From: Seriola aureovittata
Taxonomy: Eukaryota; Chordata; Actinopteri; Carangiformes; Carangidae
DNA: 64,000 nucleotides
Reading direction: 5' to 3'
Assembly (NCBI RefSeq): GCF_021018895.1
Contig: NC_079365.1
Location: 20,421,501 to 20,485,500, forward strand
A program made the position numbers and the translations under genes. The notes under the pieces were generated by a model that saw only the letters and a program-made list of their open reading frames with translations, was not told where the DNA came from and searched no databases. This document shows positions 55,042-62,939 of this stretch, in pieces (the first letter of the stretch is position 1; each line of letters begins with the position of its first letter).

Positions 55042-56000
55042 AAAGACACCAACATACAGTAGGTGGATACAGGCAGTGGACACTTATGTGCATGGACCTA
55101 CTTTGTAAAATGCAGAAACACAGACATGAACATGCACGCAAAAACAGGATGTCGATGGCAGATGTACAAATGCTGCTTCTTTTAGTTACTGTCCTGAGTT
55201 TGTAAGGATTATAAAGATGTCACATGCTGACCACAGGAATGAAGCTGTATGGCCAGTTAACAGTCATCTGCAATCCCAAAGGTGAACTGAGCGTCTACAG
55301 CCATGCTAGGAGCTCTGTGAGGCTGCACTTTGAGCTAAATGCTAACATCACAATGCTAACATGATAATATTAAGCCGGTATTATGTTTACCATGTTCACC
55401 GCCTTGGTATTGTGCGTTAGCATGCTAACATTAGCACTTAACACAAAGTAAAGCTGATTCTGATGCGATACCATTAGTTTTGTTGGTGTGTGGGCATAAA
55501 CCAAATTGTATGGCAAGTCATCAAATTGCTTTTGAAATTAGTCAACTTGTTCGTGGCTCTTGAGGAAGTGTCAGGGGATCACCAAAGTCATTAAGATTCA
55601 CCCCCTGAAGATCAATTAATGTCTGTGCATAATTTCATGGCAATCCATCTGAGTTGCTGAGATATTTTAATCTGGATCAAAGTGGTGGACTGACTGACAT
55701 TGGCATCCCTAGAGCTATCTGGCTAAAATTGTTGTTATTTTCATTTTTCATTAGTTTGCTGATATTTGAGATGTTATTTAAAACTGTATGTCTCTCTCTG
55801 TCATTCCTTGTAGAGTTTTAGCACATTCAGATACCAACAGAATGACCACACAGAACATCGGCATTGTGTTTGGGCCGACCCTGATGCGCCCGGAGCGGGA
55901 CAATGGCAACATGGCGGTGAATATGGTTTACCAGAACCAGGCGGTGGAGCTCATCCTCAGCGAATTTGACCACATATTTGGAACGAGAGGCGCCTCTTGA
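29056..56000 (+). CDS. arhgap9: Rho GTPase-activating protein 9 (20 coding exons, 895 aa)
   Basis: Stimulates GTP hydrolysis by Rho-family GTPases; human ARHGAP9 acts on Cdc42/Rac in blood cells and binds phosphoinositides through its PH domain. The joined exons total 2688 nt. Domains: SH3 about residues 36-97; Ser/Pro-rich linker 98-316; one WW at 317-350 (Trp 320 and 343, then KPPRR); PH about 488-602; RhoGAP about 677-890 with the arginine-finger loop GIYRVSG. Identity over ARHGAP12/27/15 rests on the start MLSGTW (human MLSSRW), a single WW domain, the SRPESSVDLRGA and ERAVTTDGRYMFP motifs, and divergent mars1. It is longer than human ARHGAP9 (about 750 aa), mainly in linkers. The start at 29056 is preferred; Met 26 at 29131 is an alternative. 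Confidence 0.95.
29393..29580. repeat. Dispersed repeat, copy A
   Basis: Shares TTCTCTGTATGTTTACTGTC, AACAAATCCCATGAGGAGAC and a CTAAAATCTTTAACTACTGG end with copy B at 52868. No ORF. Confidence 0.6.
30299..30403 (+). repeat. (GT)n microsatellite, arhgap9 intron
   Basis: About 100 bp of GT repeats with a few interruptions, ending about 155 nt before the exon 2 acceptor. Confidence 0.95.
30561..30759 (+). CDS. arhgap9: arhgap9 coding exon 2 (SH3 second half)
   Basis: Acceptor tttgacag, donor ATCAAG|gtaacg. Encodes VRRIGAASKTKPLYVPATYV, the final SH3 strands with the ALYDY-partner YVPATYV motif. Phase 1 out. Confidence 0.93.
30954..31345 (+). CDS. arhgap9: arhgap9 coding exon 3 (Ser/Pro-rich linker)
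   Basis: Acceptor cctcctgcag, donor CTGCAG|gtaggg, 392 nt. The product is rich in Ser, Pro and Thr with SMENLNFSAF and SSSNLPENLTENPYDEV; likely disordered. No known domain seen. Confidence 0.9.
33495..33835. mobile_element. Tc1/mariner-related remnant in arhgap9 intron 3
   Basis: Starts CACTGCATGGCCAAAATTAT..GGACACC, the end type of a common fish Tc1/mariner family, and continues AATTCATCCCAAAGGTGTTG and GTCAGGGCTCTGCGCAGGTC, part of its transposase reverse strand. Truncated on the right and non-coding. Confidence 0.7.
34459..34511 (+). repeat. (CA)n microsatellite
   Basis: Roughly 50 bp of CA repeats in arhgap9 intron 3, with looser CA-rich flanks on the left. Confidence 0.9.
35634..35888 (+). 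CDS. arhgap9: arhgap9 coding exon 4 (WW domain)
   Basis: Acceptor gcctacaag, donor AATAAG|gtacaa, 85 codons. Contains LWEQYSDPATGRFYYVNTIT and ERSWKPPRRARG, a complete WW domain. Confidence 0.94.
36327..36773. mobile_element. Short TIR element (MITE-like) in arhgap9 intron 4
   Basis: Begins TTTAAAGGAACAGTTTGACA and ends with its imperfect inverse (TGTCAAAGTATTCCTCAA), about 30 bp inverted ends, no ORF. The inner sequence (AACACAATTCACCTACCAGC, then AAAGCTCATTAATTAA) is a familiar high-copy teleost repeat. Confidence 0.75.
37123..37212 (+). CDS. arhgap9: arhgap9 coding exon 5
   Basis: Acceptor tctgtggcag, donor CACAGG|gtaagg, 30 codons (ASPAQPQTLPRDTSHLSLPL), Pro-rich linker. Supported by splice signals and phase rather than by a domain. 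Confidence 0.8.
37213..40821 (+). other. arhgap9: arhgap9 intron 5
   Basis: 3.6 kb. Contains a TIR repeat copy at 38805; ends in a CT-rich branch/acceptor region. No coding exon recognised. Confidence 0.7.
38805..39060. repeat. Interspersed TIR repeat, 'AATCGATTAATC' family
   Basis: Begins AGAGCTGCGACAATTAGACA and ends near GATTAATCGATCATGAAAAC, with the middle AAATGGAATATCTTTG. A dispersed non-autonomous teleost family, probably hAT-like. Confidence 0.65.
40822..40887 (+). CDS. arhgap9: arhgap9 coding exon 6
   Basis: Preceded by a long CT tract ending tttctag; donor AAACAG|gtgaaa. Twenty-two codons (LSPDFLFGSHQGKTDGGWQM). Phase 0 both ends, so it could be skipped without frame loss. Confidence 0.8.
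43003..43134 (+). CDS. arhgap9: arhgap9 coding exon 7
   Basis: Acceptor gcatgcag, donor GGCAAG|gtactc, 44 codons (RAASSETLSTMTFSSADAQS). Phase 0 both ends. A second cag 7 nt downstream would shift frame. A CA repeat begins about 16 nt past the donor. Confidence 0.8.
43150..43265 (+). repeat. (CA)n microsatellite next to arhgap9 exon 7
   Basis: A pure CA run to about 43213, then interrupted CA to 43265; starts about 16 nt after the exon 7 donor. Confidence 0.95.
43421..43522 (+). CDS. arhgap9: arhgap9 coding exon 8
   Basis: Acceptor tctttcag, donor ACACCA|gtgaga, 34 codons (LVQQCSRDYSRNVANIIVEP then a PSPQSSPDSDG stretch). Phase 0 both ends. Confidence 0.85.
43905..43966 (+). CDS. arhgap9: arhgap9 coding exon 9 (PH start)
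   Basis: Acceptor gttctcag, donor CTGAG|gtgagg. Encodes ELEKAGLLNKTKIAEGGRKL, the first PH strand, as in human KSGLLNMTKIAQGGRKLR. Confidence 0.94.
44129..44216 (+). CDS. arhgap9: arhgap9 coding exon 10 (PH)
   Basis: Acceptor ggttgcag, donor ACCTGG|gtaaga. Encodes KNWSPSWVVLVGNSLVFFKD, PH strands 2-4. Confidence 0.95.
44711..44806 (+). CDS. arhgap9: arhgap9 coding exon 11 (PH)
   Basis: Acceptor taaaacag, donor TTTAAG|gtaaga. Encodes KPGNSRPESSVDLRGAQLHW then LSSKKNVFK; SRPESSVDLRGA is an ARHGAP9 hallmark. Confidence 0.95.
45156..45254 (+). CDS. arhgap9: arhgap9 coding exon 12 (PH end)
   Basis: Acceptor tactgtag, donor AGACTG|gtgaga. Encodes LRTVTGNEFLLQSETDSLIK and EWYSTIQNVIERL, the last PH strands and C-terminal helix. 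Confidence 0.95.
45650..46110. repeat. Probable dispersed repeat in arhgap9 intron 12
   Basis: Begins AAAGCTACACTAATCAATAT and ends AATACTCCTTTAA, resembling a non-autonomous element of fish genomes. No second copy in the window to confirm it. Confidence 0.35.
46200..46305 (+). CDS. arhgap9: arhgap9 coding exon 13
   Basis: Acceptor ccttccag, donor GTCAC|gtaagt. Encodes DRENPLDNVLLYSLRRAGSV and an acidic SGDEDERRTS tail, between PH and RhoGAP. The reading frame stays open across the next intron; see the exitron finding. Confidence 0.88.
46306..46725 (+). other. arhgap9: Stop-free 420-nt intron of arhgap9 (exitron candidate)
   Basis: Bounded by gtaagt and ccctctgcag, pyrimidine-rich, and exactly 140 codons long with no in-frame stop. 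Retention would add a Ser/Pro/Leu-rich segment between the PH and RhoGAP domains. Removing it joins sequence like other ARHGAP9 proteins, so splicing is probably the default. Confidence 0.7.
46726..46845 (+). CDS. arhgap9: arhgap9 coding exon 14
   Basis: Acceptor cctctgcag, donor TTAAAG|gtgaga. Encodes a basic segment RVKTRLKKLILKRPPLQALQ then EKGLIK, matching RVRNKLKRLIAKRPPLQSLQ of human ARHGAP9 just before the RhoGAP fold. Confidence 0.93.
47770..47960. repeat. Degenerate SINE-like repeat
   Basis: AGAAAGACATGCAGCAAAGG followed by a degraded tRNA-type promoter region (AGTCAAACCCCTTGGCCACC). Resembles a fish repeat known to me from memory. Confidence 0.35.
48588..48622 (+). repeat. (GT)n microsatellite before arhgap9 exon 15
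   Basis: About 35 bp of GT repeats ending 28 nt before the exon 15 start. Confidence 0.95.
48651..48749 (+). CDS. arhgap9: arhgap9 coding exon 15 (RhoGAP start)
   Basis: Acceptor gctcttcag 28 nt after a GT repeat, donor AGAG|gtacag. Encodes DQVFGCRLEMLCEREKNMVP and RFVRLCTEAVERRG. Confidence 0.95.
49432..49760. repeat. Interspersed TIR repeat, 'AATCGATTAATC' family
   Basis: Begins AGGGCTGCAGTTAACAATTA followed by TTTTCATTATCGATTAATCT; ends in a degenerate TTTAATCGATTCTAA. Same family as at 38805, in arhgap9 intron 15. Confidence 0.7.
50456..50533 (+). CDS. arhgap9: arhgap9 coding exon 16 (arginine finger)
   Basis: Acceptor atgctgcag, donor CCACG|gtgagg. Encodes LDTDGIYRVSGNLAVIQKLR; the Arg in GIYRVSG is the catalytic arginine finger of RhoGAP proteins. 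Confidence 0.96.
50952..51005 (+). CDS. arhgap9: arhgap9 coding exon 17
   Basis: Acceptor tttttgcag, donor TACAAG|gtagat. Eighteen codons, ERAVTTDGRYMFPAELVQ, an ARHGAP9-type insert (human ERAVTSDGRYVFPE). 54 nt and phase 1 on both sides, so skipping keeps the frame. Confidence 0.93.
51904..52038 (+). CDS. arhgap9: arhgap9 coding exon 18
   Basis: Acceptor tgtctctcag, donor AGTCA|gtgagt. Encodes LNLDESEWEDIHVITGALKL and FFRELPEPLVPYGFF, core RhoGAP helices. Confidence 0.96.
52868..53060. repeat. Dispersed repeat, copy B
   Basis: AAGGATAAGGCTGAGGTTAC, TTGTCAACAAATCCCTTGAG and GACATAAATCTTTAAAAAAA parallel copy A in the same order. Confidence 0.6.
53823..53928 (+). CDS. arhgap9: arhgap9 coding exon 19
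   Basis: Acceptor gtgttgcag, donor AAACG|gtgaga. Encodes LKCLVLNMPPPNHDTLLFMC then RHLKR, the PPNHDTL RhoGAP motif. Confidence 0.96.
55011..55039 (+). repeat. (CA)n microsatellite
   Basis: About 14 CA units in the last arhgap9 intron. Confidence 0.9.
55245..55722. repeat. Dispersed teleost repeat in last arhgap9 intron
   Basis: Contains TTAGCATGCTAACATTAGCA, TTTCATGGCAATCCATCTGA and GACATTGGCATCCCTAGAGC, a common fish interspersed sequence. No ORF. Confidence 0.65.
55814..56000 (+). CDS. arhgap9: arhgap9 coding exon 20 (stop codon)
   Basis: Acceptor ccttgtag, stop TGA at 55998-56000. Encodes NRMTTQNIGIVFGPTLMRPE and VYQNQAVELILSEFDHIFG, the last RhoGAP helices with the conserved Asn (QN) and FGPTL. 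Confidence 0.96.
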
Positions 56001-57040
56001 TCTTTTCGGACAGGGTGGGTGGGGTGGGGGGGGGGTTCAAAAGGCTCCTGCAGATCAGAAGAAAGCACAAGTAGTGCAGCATTTGTCCTCTTTGCCTGTT
56101 GACTCATATGGTGTAAAATGGATTTCACATCAAAAGATAATTATGGGGTAAAAAGAACCAGGACAGAAAGCTGCTAATCATGACATCTGGCCTCCATATA
56201 AAGCCATGTTAAAACAATAATAGTAAAAAAAAGCCAATTTTAGCTGCAATACTTGTGCCTTTGACTGCAAATGTGGAGCCCAGCCCCGGTGTTCTTTTAC
56301 TGCTCGAACAGACGCCTCCTTGTCACTTGATCAGGATAAATAAAAAGCCATAAAAGTGATAGATCTCCTCCAGCCTGTTCAGATAGCTTTGTCTTAATCA
56401 GTTATTTATCAAGGAGTGTGAGGAAGGGTGTGTCTGAGCATAGCACTGAAACAAGACTTAGCAGAACCATCTCACTGTGAAAACACATGCACCAGCACCT
56501 CATGCAGGAAGGATGGACAGAACCCACCTGCGGTGTCAGTGTAGGTACACTGTAAATAATGCAAACAAGCAGGAAGCGAGCTGGGCATGTAAATGTGCTC
56601 ACATCTCCATTGAAGTTATACAGTGTTCAGATGAAGAATTCTCAGGTTCATTTGAGAGAATTATCTTCAAAGATAAAGGCATAATTTCAGTGATGGGATG
56701 AATGTGCCAACCGGGCAGCAAATGTTCCTTAGTACCAAATAGAACTTTAGTTGTGTGTGGACCTTCAGAGTTTCCTTTACTGTACAAATCGGGACCTGTC
56801 TTCTATTTTTATTAGCGCAAACTTCTCAGATTAAATTAAAAAAAAAAAAATGAAGTTGTAAATATGTGATATAGTGTGTGTGTCAACTTGTAGCACTTTG
56901 CATACGGTATGTAACCTAAACATTATATATTAGATAAATTCAAACTTGATACATTTGCTTTGAAATGAGCAGTGTGATGTTAAAACATGACTTGGACGTG
57001 ATTGTTAACTTTCCTGCAATAAAAAAAAAAAAAGAAAAAA
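56001..57040 (+). other. arhgap9: arhgap9 3'UTR
   Basis: Non-coding sequence after the stop, ending near the AATAAA at 57018-57023. A proximal AATAAA at 56339-56344 could give a shorter transcript. The boundary is inferred from the signals only. Confidence 0.6.
57018..57023 (+). terminator. arhgap9: Probable arhgap9 poly(A) signal
   Basis: AATAAA 1.0 kb past the stop codon, followed by an A-rich tract and then T/GT-rich sequence. Confidence 0.5.
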
Positions 57041-59379
57041 AGAAAAAAAAAAGTGAACAAACTGATTTGATCTATTCTGTTGTATTTGATCAGGATGTGT
57101 GTCAGGTTGTCTGTACCGAGCGATGGGTTGCGTGAGAGATAATATAAGTGTGTGGAGGTATGTGGGCCGTGGAGACTCAGCGGGTGGAGGCATCCCCTGT
57201 GATTGGTGCAAATGCTGCTTTTAATAACAGAACAAAAGAGGAACTGGAAATGCATATGTTTAAAAAATGTGGATTTTCCCCAGAACCTTCTCACTCTCTC
57301 ACTCTCTCACTCTGTGGCTTTGGTAATTTTATATTGACTGTGGGTTTGGCAAAAGACAAAAAAGAGCAGAAAAGAGGCACGGTGCGGGGGGGCTCACAGA
57401 ATTTGCAAAGTTTTATTAGATGTATTTATTCATTTTTATGCTCGTATTATTTCAAGTCATGTGAGTGTGCGAGGAGGGGCCAGAATGATGTGTAGCTGAT
57501 TGATGGAGAGTCATCTGAACTTTTGATCATTGTGTGCTTGTCCAAGGTCGTTGACACAGAAATATTTTCTACTTAAATAGACAAACTGCGCTTGTTTATT
57601 TGATCCGAATGCGTGTGTGCGCATAGTCATCACAGTTATCTACTTTATACATCCGTCATTTTGTACTTTCTCTCTTGTCTTTTGACAGCTGAATGTCCCA
57701 GAACCTCCTCATATCAGATATAATGATTCTATTCATTACATTATGTGAAACAAATATCACAGCCTGAAAACCTAAATTCAATCAATATTTCTCAAAGTAG
57801 TTTTACAGTATTTGTTTTGTTCATTCTACAAATTCTGAAGCTCAAGGGATATTCCATCAGTAAAAAGGCAGCGTAGTAAACCTTCTGTAGACTGTAGCCC
57901 TGTGATGTTTTATTTCACTTCGGTGTGGTGGTGCTAATCACTCCCTAAAATTAGAATCAGTCTGTAAGAGACACAATCAAACACTCCACCCTCCTAATCA
58001 GCAGTGTGTTGGCAGTGAAAGTCAAACCCAATTACTTTGTGTTTTTGTGCTGCTTTTTTCCGCTTTCTTCTTTTTCTTTTTCTCTCTTTCTTTGACCTTC
58101 ATTTGACTTCGTACTGATTGTTTTTAAATTGATAAATTTAAAACAATACAAAATATACAAATGTGCCGCTGTATATCCCTGCTGCAGACGAGATTGATAA
58201 ATTTGCTCCCAACGACAGATTTTTGATGCATGGACTGATGAGATAAATAGCCCAACATTAGCTCAAAACCTCTTTGCATCTGTAGGTAGTTATATTGTTT
58301 GCTGCAACACTGACACAAAAATGTTTTTCAGTATTGAAATTTGTGGAAATAAAAGAATGAGAAGGTTGTGAAATGTTTTTCATCCAAGTAACTTTCAAAA
58401 CTAATTCAATTTTTATAATCCACGCTTAAATGAACCTCTTTTGAAAGTGTAATTTAACAAATCTGTATGATTTATTCTTGGAGAAAGAAACACAGTCGTT
58501 AGGACATAATATGGCTTAAATCTGCCCTTTGTGTTTCTGGACATCACAGCTTTTGTCTTTTGTTTAGTTGTGAACAATTGAGCAAAGAGAAGAGAAGAGA
58601 GGAGAGGAGAGAAGTTTGTCTGTGGAGAATTACACTTGATCAATATCTTGCTCAAAGAATAAATTTCAGCAGGAAATTAAAGCTGAATCACCTGATTTCA
58701 ATGGCAGATTTAAAACATTTAGTCCACCATTAGCTGTTCCTGTATCTGTAATGTTTAAATCCGAGTGAGCTGTAGATCTGTAAATTTAAGTTGGATTTCG
58801 ATCACATCCTGTTTGATGCTGCTCTTTACATCCTCTCTCTCTCCTTTCATCCTTACCTTTTATTTGCATTCTTGGAAGTTTTATGGTTGTCTAGCTCTTG
58901 GGTTTTTGTCTTTGCCTTTAATGTCCTGTGCACTCAGGGCACCCACGACACTTATCAATACCCCAACAAGTCTTTCGACTTAAACAACCATTTAGGTCAG
59001 AAAAATGTGCCAGAAGTCAGGTAAGTATTCCTATGGAAGCCCAGTATTCATGTTAAGTGAGTATTTTGACTTCTCTTTAGGCTCTGTCGTGGGTATCAGA
59101 CTCTGGAGTCATAAATCTACTGGGCCACATGACAGGTGATGCCACTCTGTTGCCCCGATCAAACGTACATCTAAGCTACATTTAACTCCTTCTCTCACCC
59201 AAGCAAAGAGCAGATACATTACATCTACTTGTATCTGTGTAGACTAAACTGCTATAGCTGGCCTTATAGGCAGCATCATCTTCATGTGCTCGGTGGTCCA
59301 TTTTCCAAACTTATCTAGGATTTGGACCACACCTGTATAAACAAAGGTGGAATGAATGAAAAGACATTTCAGCAAGATA

Positions 59380-59438
<59 letters not shown>

Positions 59439-60310
59439 CTTTATTTATCCCCTAGGGGAAATTCATGTGCCGAATACAATTGCCTTAACCTGGTGGAGGA
59501 ACAGTTTCTCTACCCAGCAGTGACATACATCCGCAGTTGTGTTCATTCTAAGGCCTGTTTTCTCTGCTACTCTGTTATTACTGGGAATCGAAACTTAAAA
59601 ATGCTCAGCACCCGGTCTGACAACCTGTTGCTCATGGATGAGACTCGCAGCGTGTTGCAAGTGATACTGATGCTGCTGTCTGACTAAGTCAAGGCAGCTC
59701 TCCATTAAATGTCACCTTACTCATGGTCAAGTCCGGGACAAATGTCATAACATCAACGGTTGTTGATGCTACAGTTGACTAAATGATGGGCTGAAGCAAA
59801 ACTATCTTACCTACGTCACCCGACATGGTTTTATTAGTGTTACGGTTAGCTGATGGTTTACTCAACCTATCATTAACCTAAAGCTGAGCATATCAAATAT
59901 CAGCAGAGCTGCTCAACCCCTGAATGCCCCAGCCACAGGCACAGCGCAGCCACCTCTGATGAATCATCATGCAAATACAGAGCCACAAAAAAAAAGTTAG
60001 TGTAACAAAGCAGTCTGCAGATCAAGTGTGGTGATGGGAAGTGTTTACTGTGATGGGAAACTGAGTGGCCTAGGCCACAGCCGAACCTCAGAAGTGTTGT
60101 TTGTTGGCGGATGTTTCTGTTTACTGTTTAAATCCAAGAAGCCATGGCATTTGATGACTTTAGAGTGATATATTTAAGAGTACACTTTAAAGCCCCTCCT
60201 GATGTTACATAACTCAATAATTCTACATATTTAATAACCTCTAAAACAAAATTACCTTCAACTGTTTATAATTAAGTCTTTGTCCAGCATGTTGTTAAAC
60301 TTGTAAGGCC
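57041..60310. other. Intergenic, tail-to-tail arhgap9 and ZEB
   Basis: About 3.3 kb between the two 3' ends. The GATA array/LINE tail at 59380 is the only clear feature. No coding exon or RNA gene recognised. Confidence 0.6.
59380..59480 (-). repeat. (GATA)n with LINE 3'-end-like flank
   Basis: About 14 GATA units run straight into CTTTATTTATCCCCTAGGGG AAATTC. Read on the minus strand this is a retroposon 3' end with a TATC-repeat tail. Confidence 0.6.
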
Positions 60311-60417
60311 TTTATTTTCAGTCTCACAAACTCTGTATCATGAGGTTATAAATAAGAACATTAGAAAACTCAATCAAAAATCAATAAAATGCAAAATGGT
60401 GTAAAAATATGTACAAT

Positions 60418-60423
60418 TTTATT
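60418..60423 (-). terminator. Probable ZEB-family poly(A) signal
   Basis: AATAAA on the minus strand, about 1.9 kb after the stop and about 80 nt past the most distal miR-200 seed match. Another AATAAA lies at 60316-60311. Confidence 0.45.
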
Positions 60424-60500
60424 ACAAATATCCACAAACATGCAAAAAATATATATAAAAAGATAATACAAATGTTGCATCTGTGCCAGTAAAAAATTAA

Positions 60501-60507
60501 AATACTG
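60501..60507 (-). promoter_or_regulatory. miR-200b/c/429 seed match in ZEB 3'UTR
   Basis: Minus strand CAGTATT (plus AATACTG), followed on the plus strand by C, so pairing extends to miRNA position 9 (AATACTGC). Confidence 0.6.
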
Positions 60508-60647
60508 CTTAACATAAAAAGGTGTGCAGACATTGAATGAAAGTAAACAGTTTTTTTTTTCTATTTTTTCACACAGAAATAACAGGTAAGGAACTATGCA
60601 AGAGTAGGGTGACAGTTGGCATGCCACATATGCATATCTTTGGTGAT

Positions 60648-60649
<2 letters not shown>

Positions 60650-60743
<94 letters not shown>
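60650..60743 (-). repeat. (CA)n / (TG)n microsatellite in ZEB 3'UTR
   Basis: About 47 uninterrupted CA units; transcribed as UG repeats in the ZEB mRNA if the 3'UTR extends to 60.4 kb. Confidence 0.9.
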
Positions 60744-60745
<2 letters not shown>

Positions 60746-61313
60746 CGAACAAGAAGTGACTTTGACACACTGTATGCATGAATGCTACAAGCTTAGTCAC
60801 ACCTCATGCACCACCATCTTATCTCGTCGTACCAAGGCTTTGTCGGCTTACTCACAGTGTCTGAGTACATCTGAGGCACTTTTCACGTTGACTACACTGC
60901 AGTCAGAAAGAGGAAGTTAAAAACTGGCGTGTGTGTCCTGAGTCTTGACCCCCTCGCCACACCTCAACAGACAGCCTGAACGTGTGACACATTAATCTTC
61001 AAGAAGTGTGAAAATCCGCTGCAGCACATGTAAATTATTACAAGAAATAGCAGACGTTTTAGCATTAAATGAAATAAAGCAGCTCCGTATGATCATTACA
61101 CAAACAGGGAGACAGTGCAAGTTTTATTTGCTCCCTCAAAGGAAATATAACCCCAAAGACTTTCACCCCTTTTAACCTCCCATACACAAATGCAGAAATG
61201 ACTGTCCCCCTAGAAAGGCATACAATTAAATAGGTGCAGTCCACTGCTTTTTGCTTATAAAAAATAAATAAACAACCGCCTTCCAGTTCTTCCTCTTTCT
61301 TCTGCTCGCTCTA

Positions 61314-61320
61314 AACACTG
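61314..61320 (-). promoter_or_regulatory. miR-141/200a seed match in ZEB 3'UTR
   Basis: Minus strand CAGTGTT, complementary to the AACACUG seed of miR-141/200a. Confidence 0.5.
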
Positions 61321-61938
61321 AATAGGTTTGCTGATTAATTAAAGCCACAGCACCATAGTTAACCTGAAGAGATGAGTTGGTTTTACCTTGTGATTTCACA
61401 GCATGAATAACAAACGTCCTGGCAACGATAACTCCCACTGTATATACTCAAGCACTCACTGGCTTTGGGACAAAGTAATAGCTGCATGTTTGTTTGAATT
61501 GAAAACATTTTTACAGTTATTGCTAATTCTTAAAATAGAGGTAAATATTTGTAGCAAAATATACCACAGGATATTCAAAAGTGAATGTTCCTCTCACTTA
61601 TTAAGAGGAATAAATATACTAACTAGGCATCAGGTGATTCTGTTGATATGGCTTCATCTGTAACCTCTAACGTTGATGGCAGGTTAAAGTAACAGTAGAT
61701 GTTCTTCCTTCCTGTCATCAGTTACACAAACAATTCCTTCAGGACCTGTCTTCCCCACACGCTCACTGGTGTGCATCTACATGTAAACAGTTGAAAGGTT
61801 TCGAACAAAGTCTCTGCTTTATGGGTTGTGCAACAGTCAGCAGCAGCTAAGCATATAAAAAGGAAGATTTTTGCAATACCACATCTGGATATGTGACATA
61901 ACCTCAGATAAGTCAACCCGAATGTTTTAGCTCTCCTG

Positions 61939-62015
<77 letters not shown>

Positions 62016-62042
62016 TTATTTTTTTTTAATTATTTTTTTTTA
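61939..62042 (-). repeat. A-tract, (AT)n, T-rich block
   Basis: About 35 A, then about 20 AT units, then T-rich sequence; self-complementary, inside the ZEB 3'UTR. Confidence 0.9.
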
Positions 62043-62197
62043 TTAACAAAAATAAACAAAAACATTGACGGTACATCAAATCTATTTTCCATGATGAAAT
62101 ACTACAATTTGTATTGTCACATATATTTTATTTGTATGGCTTGATCCACTTTAAGGCCATCTATGCTTTGGCAGTTCTGTGCATTTTCATGTTGTGA

Positions 62198-62204
62198 AAT
62201 ACTG
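62198..62204 (-). promoter_or_regulatory. miR-200b/c/429 seed match, stop-proximal
   Basis: Minus strand CAGTATT about 110 nt after the ZEB stop codon, complementary to the AAUACUG seed. Confidence 0.55.
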
Positions 62205-62313
62205 TGAGTAAAAAAAAAAAGTCAATGGGGCTATTATATATATAAGAGAGAAAGAAATATCAAAATTCTCAATATATACAGTATATGCATTGTATTAGCT
62301 TGTTAAAGTTACC

Positions 62314-62939
62314 TTAAGTTTTTATTCTGGGTAAATCTGTTATCTCCAGGCTTAGTTCACATTTGTCCAAGTCTTCACTCTGGTCCTCAGTGTCTCGATC
62401 CCACATGTGTCTCTCCACACTGTCAATATGGTTTCCCACATCACAACTGTTTCTCTCATGCTGCTCTCCATGCTCCCTTGCAGGTGATTCTTGGACGGGG
62501 CTACCTTCCAACTGCTCCCCTGACAAACTCTCATGTGCCTCTTCCACATGACCATCGCTAACTCCTGCCTCTTTATCCTCCTCCTCCTCTTTGAGGGCCT
62601 CTGGAGCTCCATCCAGACTGGAATCACTGAGGAAAGAGTGTGGAGTTTGAGTATCCTCCATGGACAGGGGGGGCTCGTCGGCGAGCCGCCCCCCGAGAAT
62701 GTTTCCTGACCCCGGGGTGAAAGGCATTTCCTCGTGGTCTTGGTCTGGATCCTGGTCTTTGCTGCAGTAGGCGTAGCGGTGATTCATGTGCTGGGAGTAA
62801 GAGCCGGAGTGAGAGAAGCGCTTGCCACATTTGTCACATTGGTAGGGTTTCTCTCCAGAGTGCAGCCGGCTGTGCTCAATCAGATGGTGCTTGTGCTTGA
62901 AGGCCTTGTTGCAAATCTTGCACTCATGAGGACGTTTGC
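62314..62939 (-). CDS. ZEB-family last exon (fingers 2-3, acidic tail, stop)
   Basis: Acceptor ttcatcacag. Contains [20 protein letters not shown] and [20 protein letters not shown], then about 150 residues of Glu/Asp/Ser-rich tail ending PRIKT. Linker reads [12 protein letters not shown] where ZEB1/ZEB2 have [12 protein letters not shown]. Confidence 0.95.

Larger units (their letters stand above)
60311..62313 (-). other. ZEB-family gene 3'UTR
   Basis: About 2 kb downstream of the ZEB stop codon on the minus strand, with candidate AATAAA signals at 60423-60418 and 60316-60311. It includes three miR-200-family seed matches, a long CA/TG repeat and an A-tract/AT/T-rich block. The left end is inferred. 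Confidence 0.6.

Noticed and set aside
28937..56000. Naming the GAP gene arhgap12 because a ZEB gene is nearby
   Set aside because: Start MLSGTW, single WW domain, ERAVTTDGRYMFP and SRPESSVDLRGA motifs and the adjacent divergent mars1 all fit ARHGAP9 better.
60537..60920. 127-codon plus-strand and 132-codon minus-strand frames
   Set aside because: Produced by translation of the CA/TG repeat (poly His-Thr or Cys-Val).
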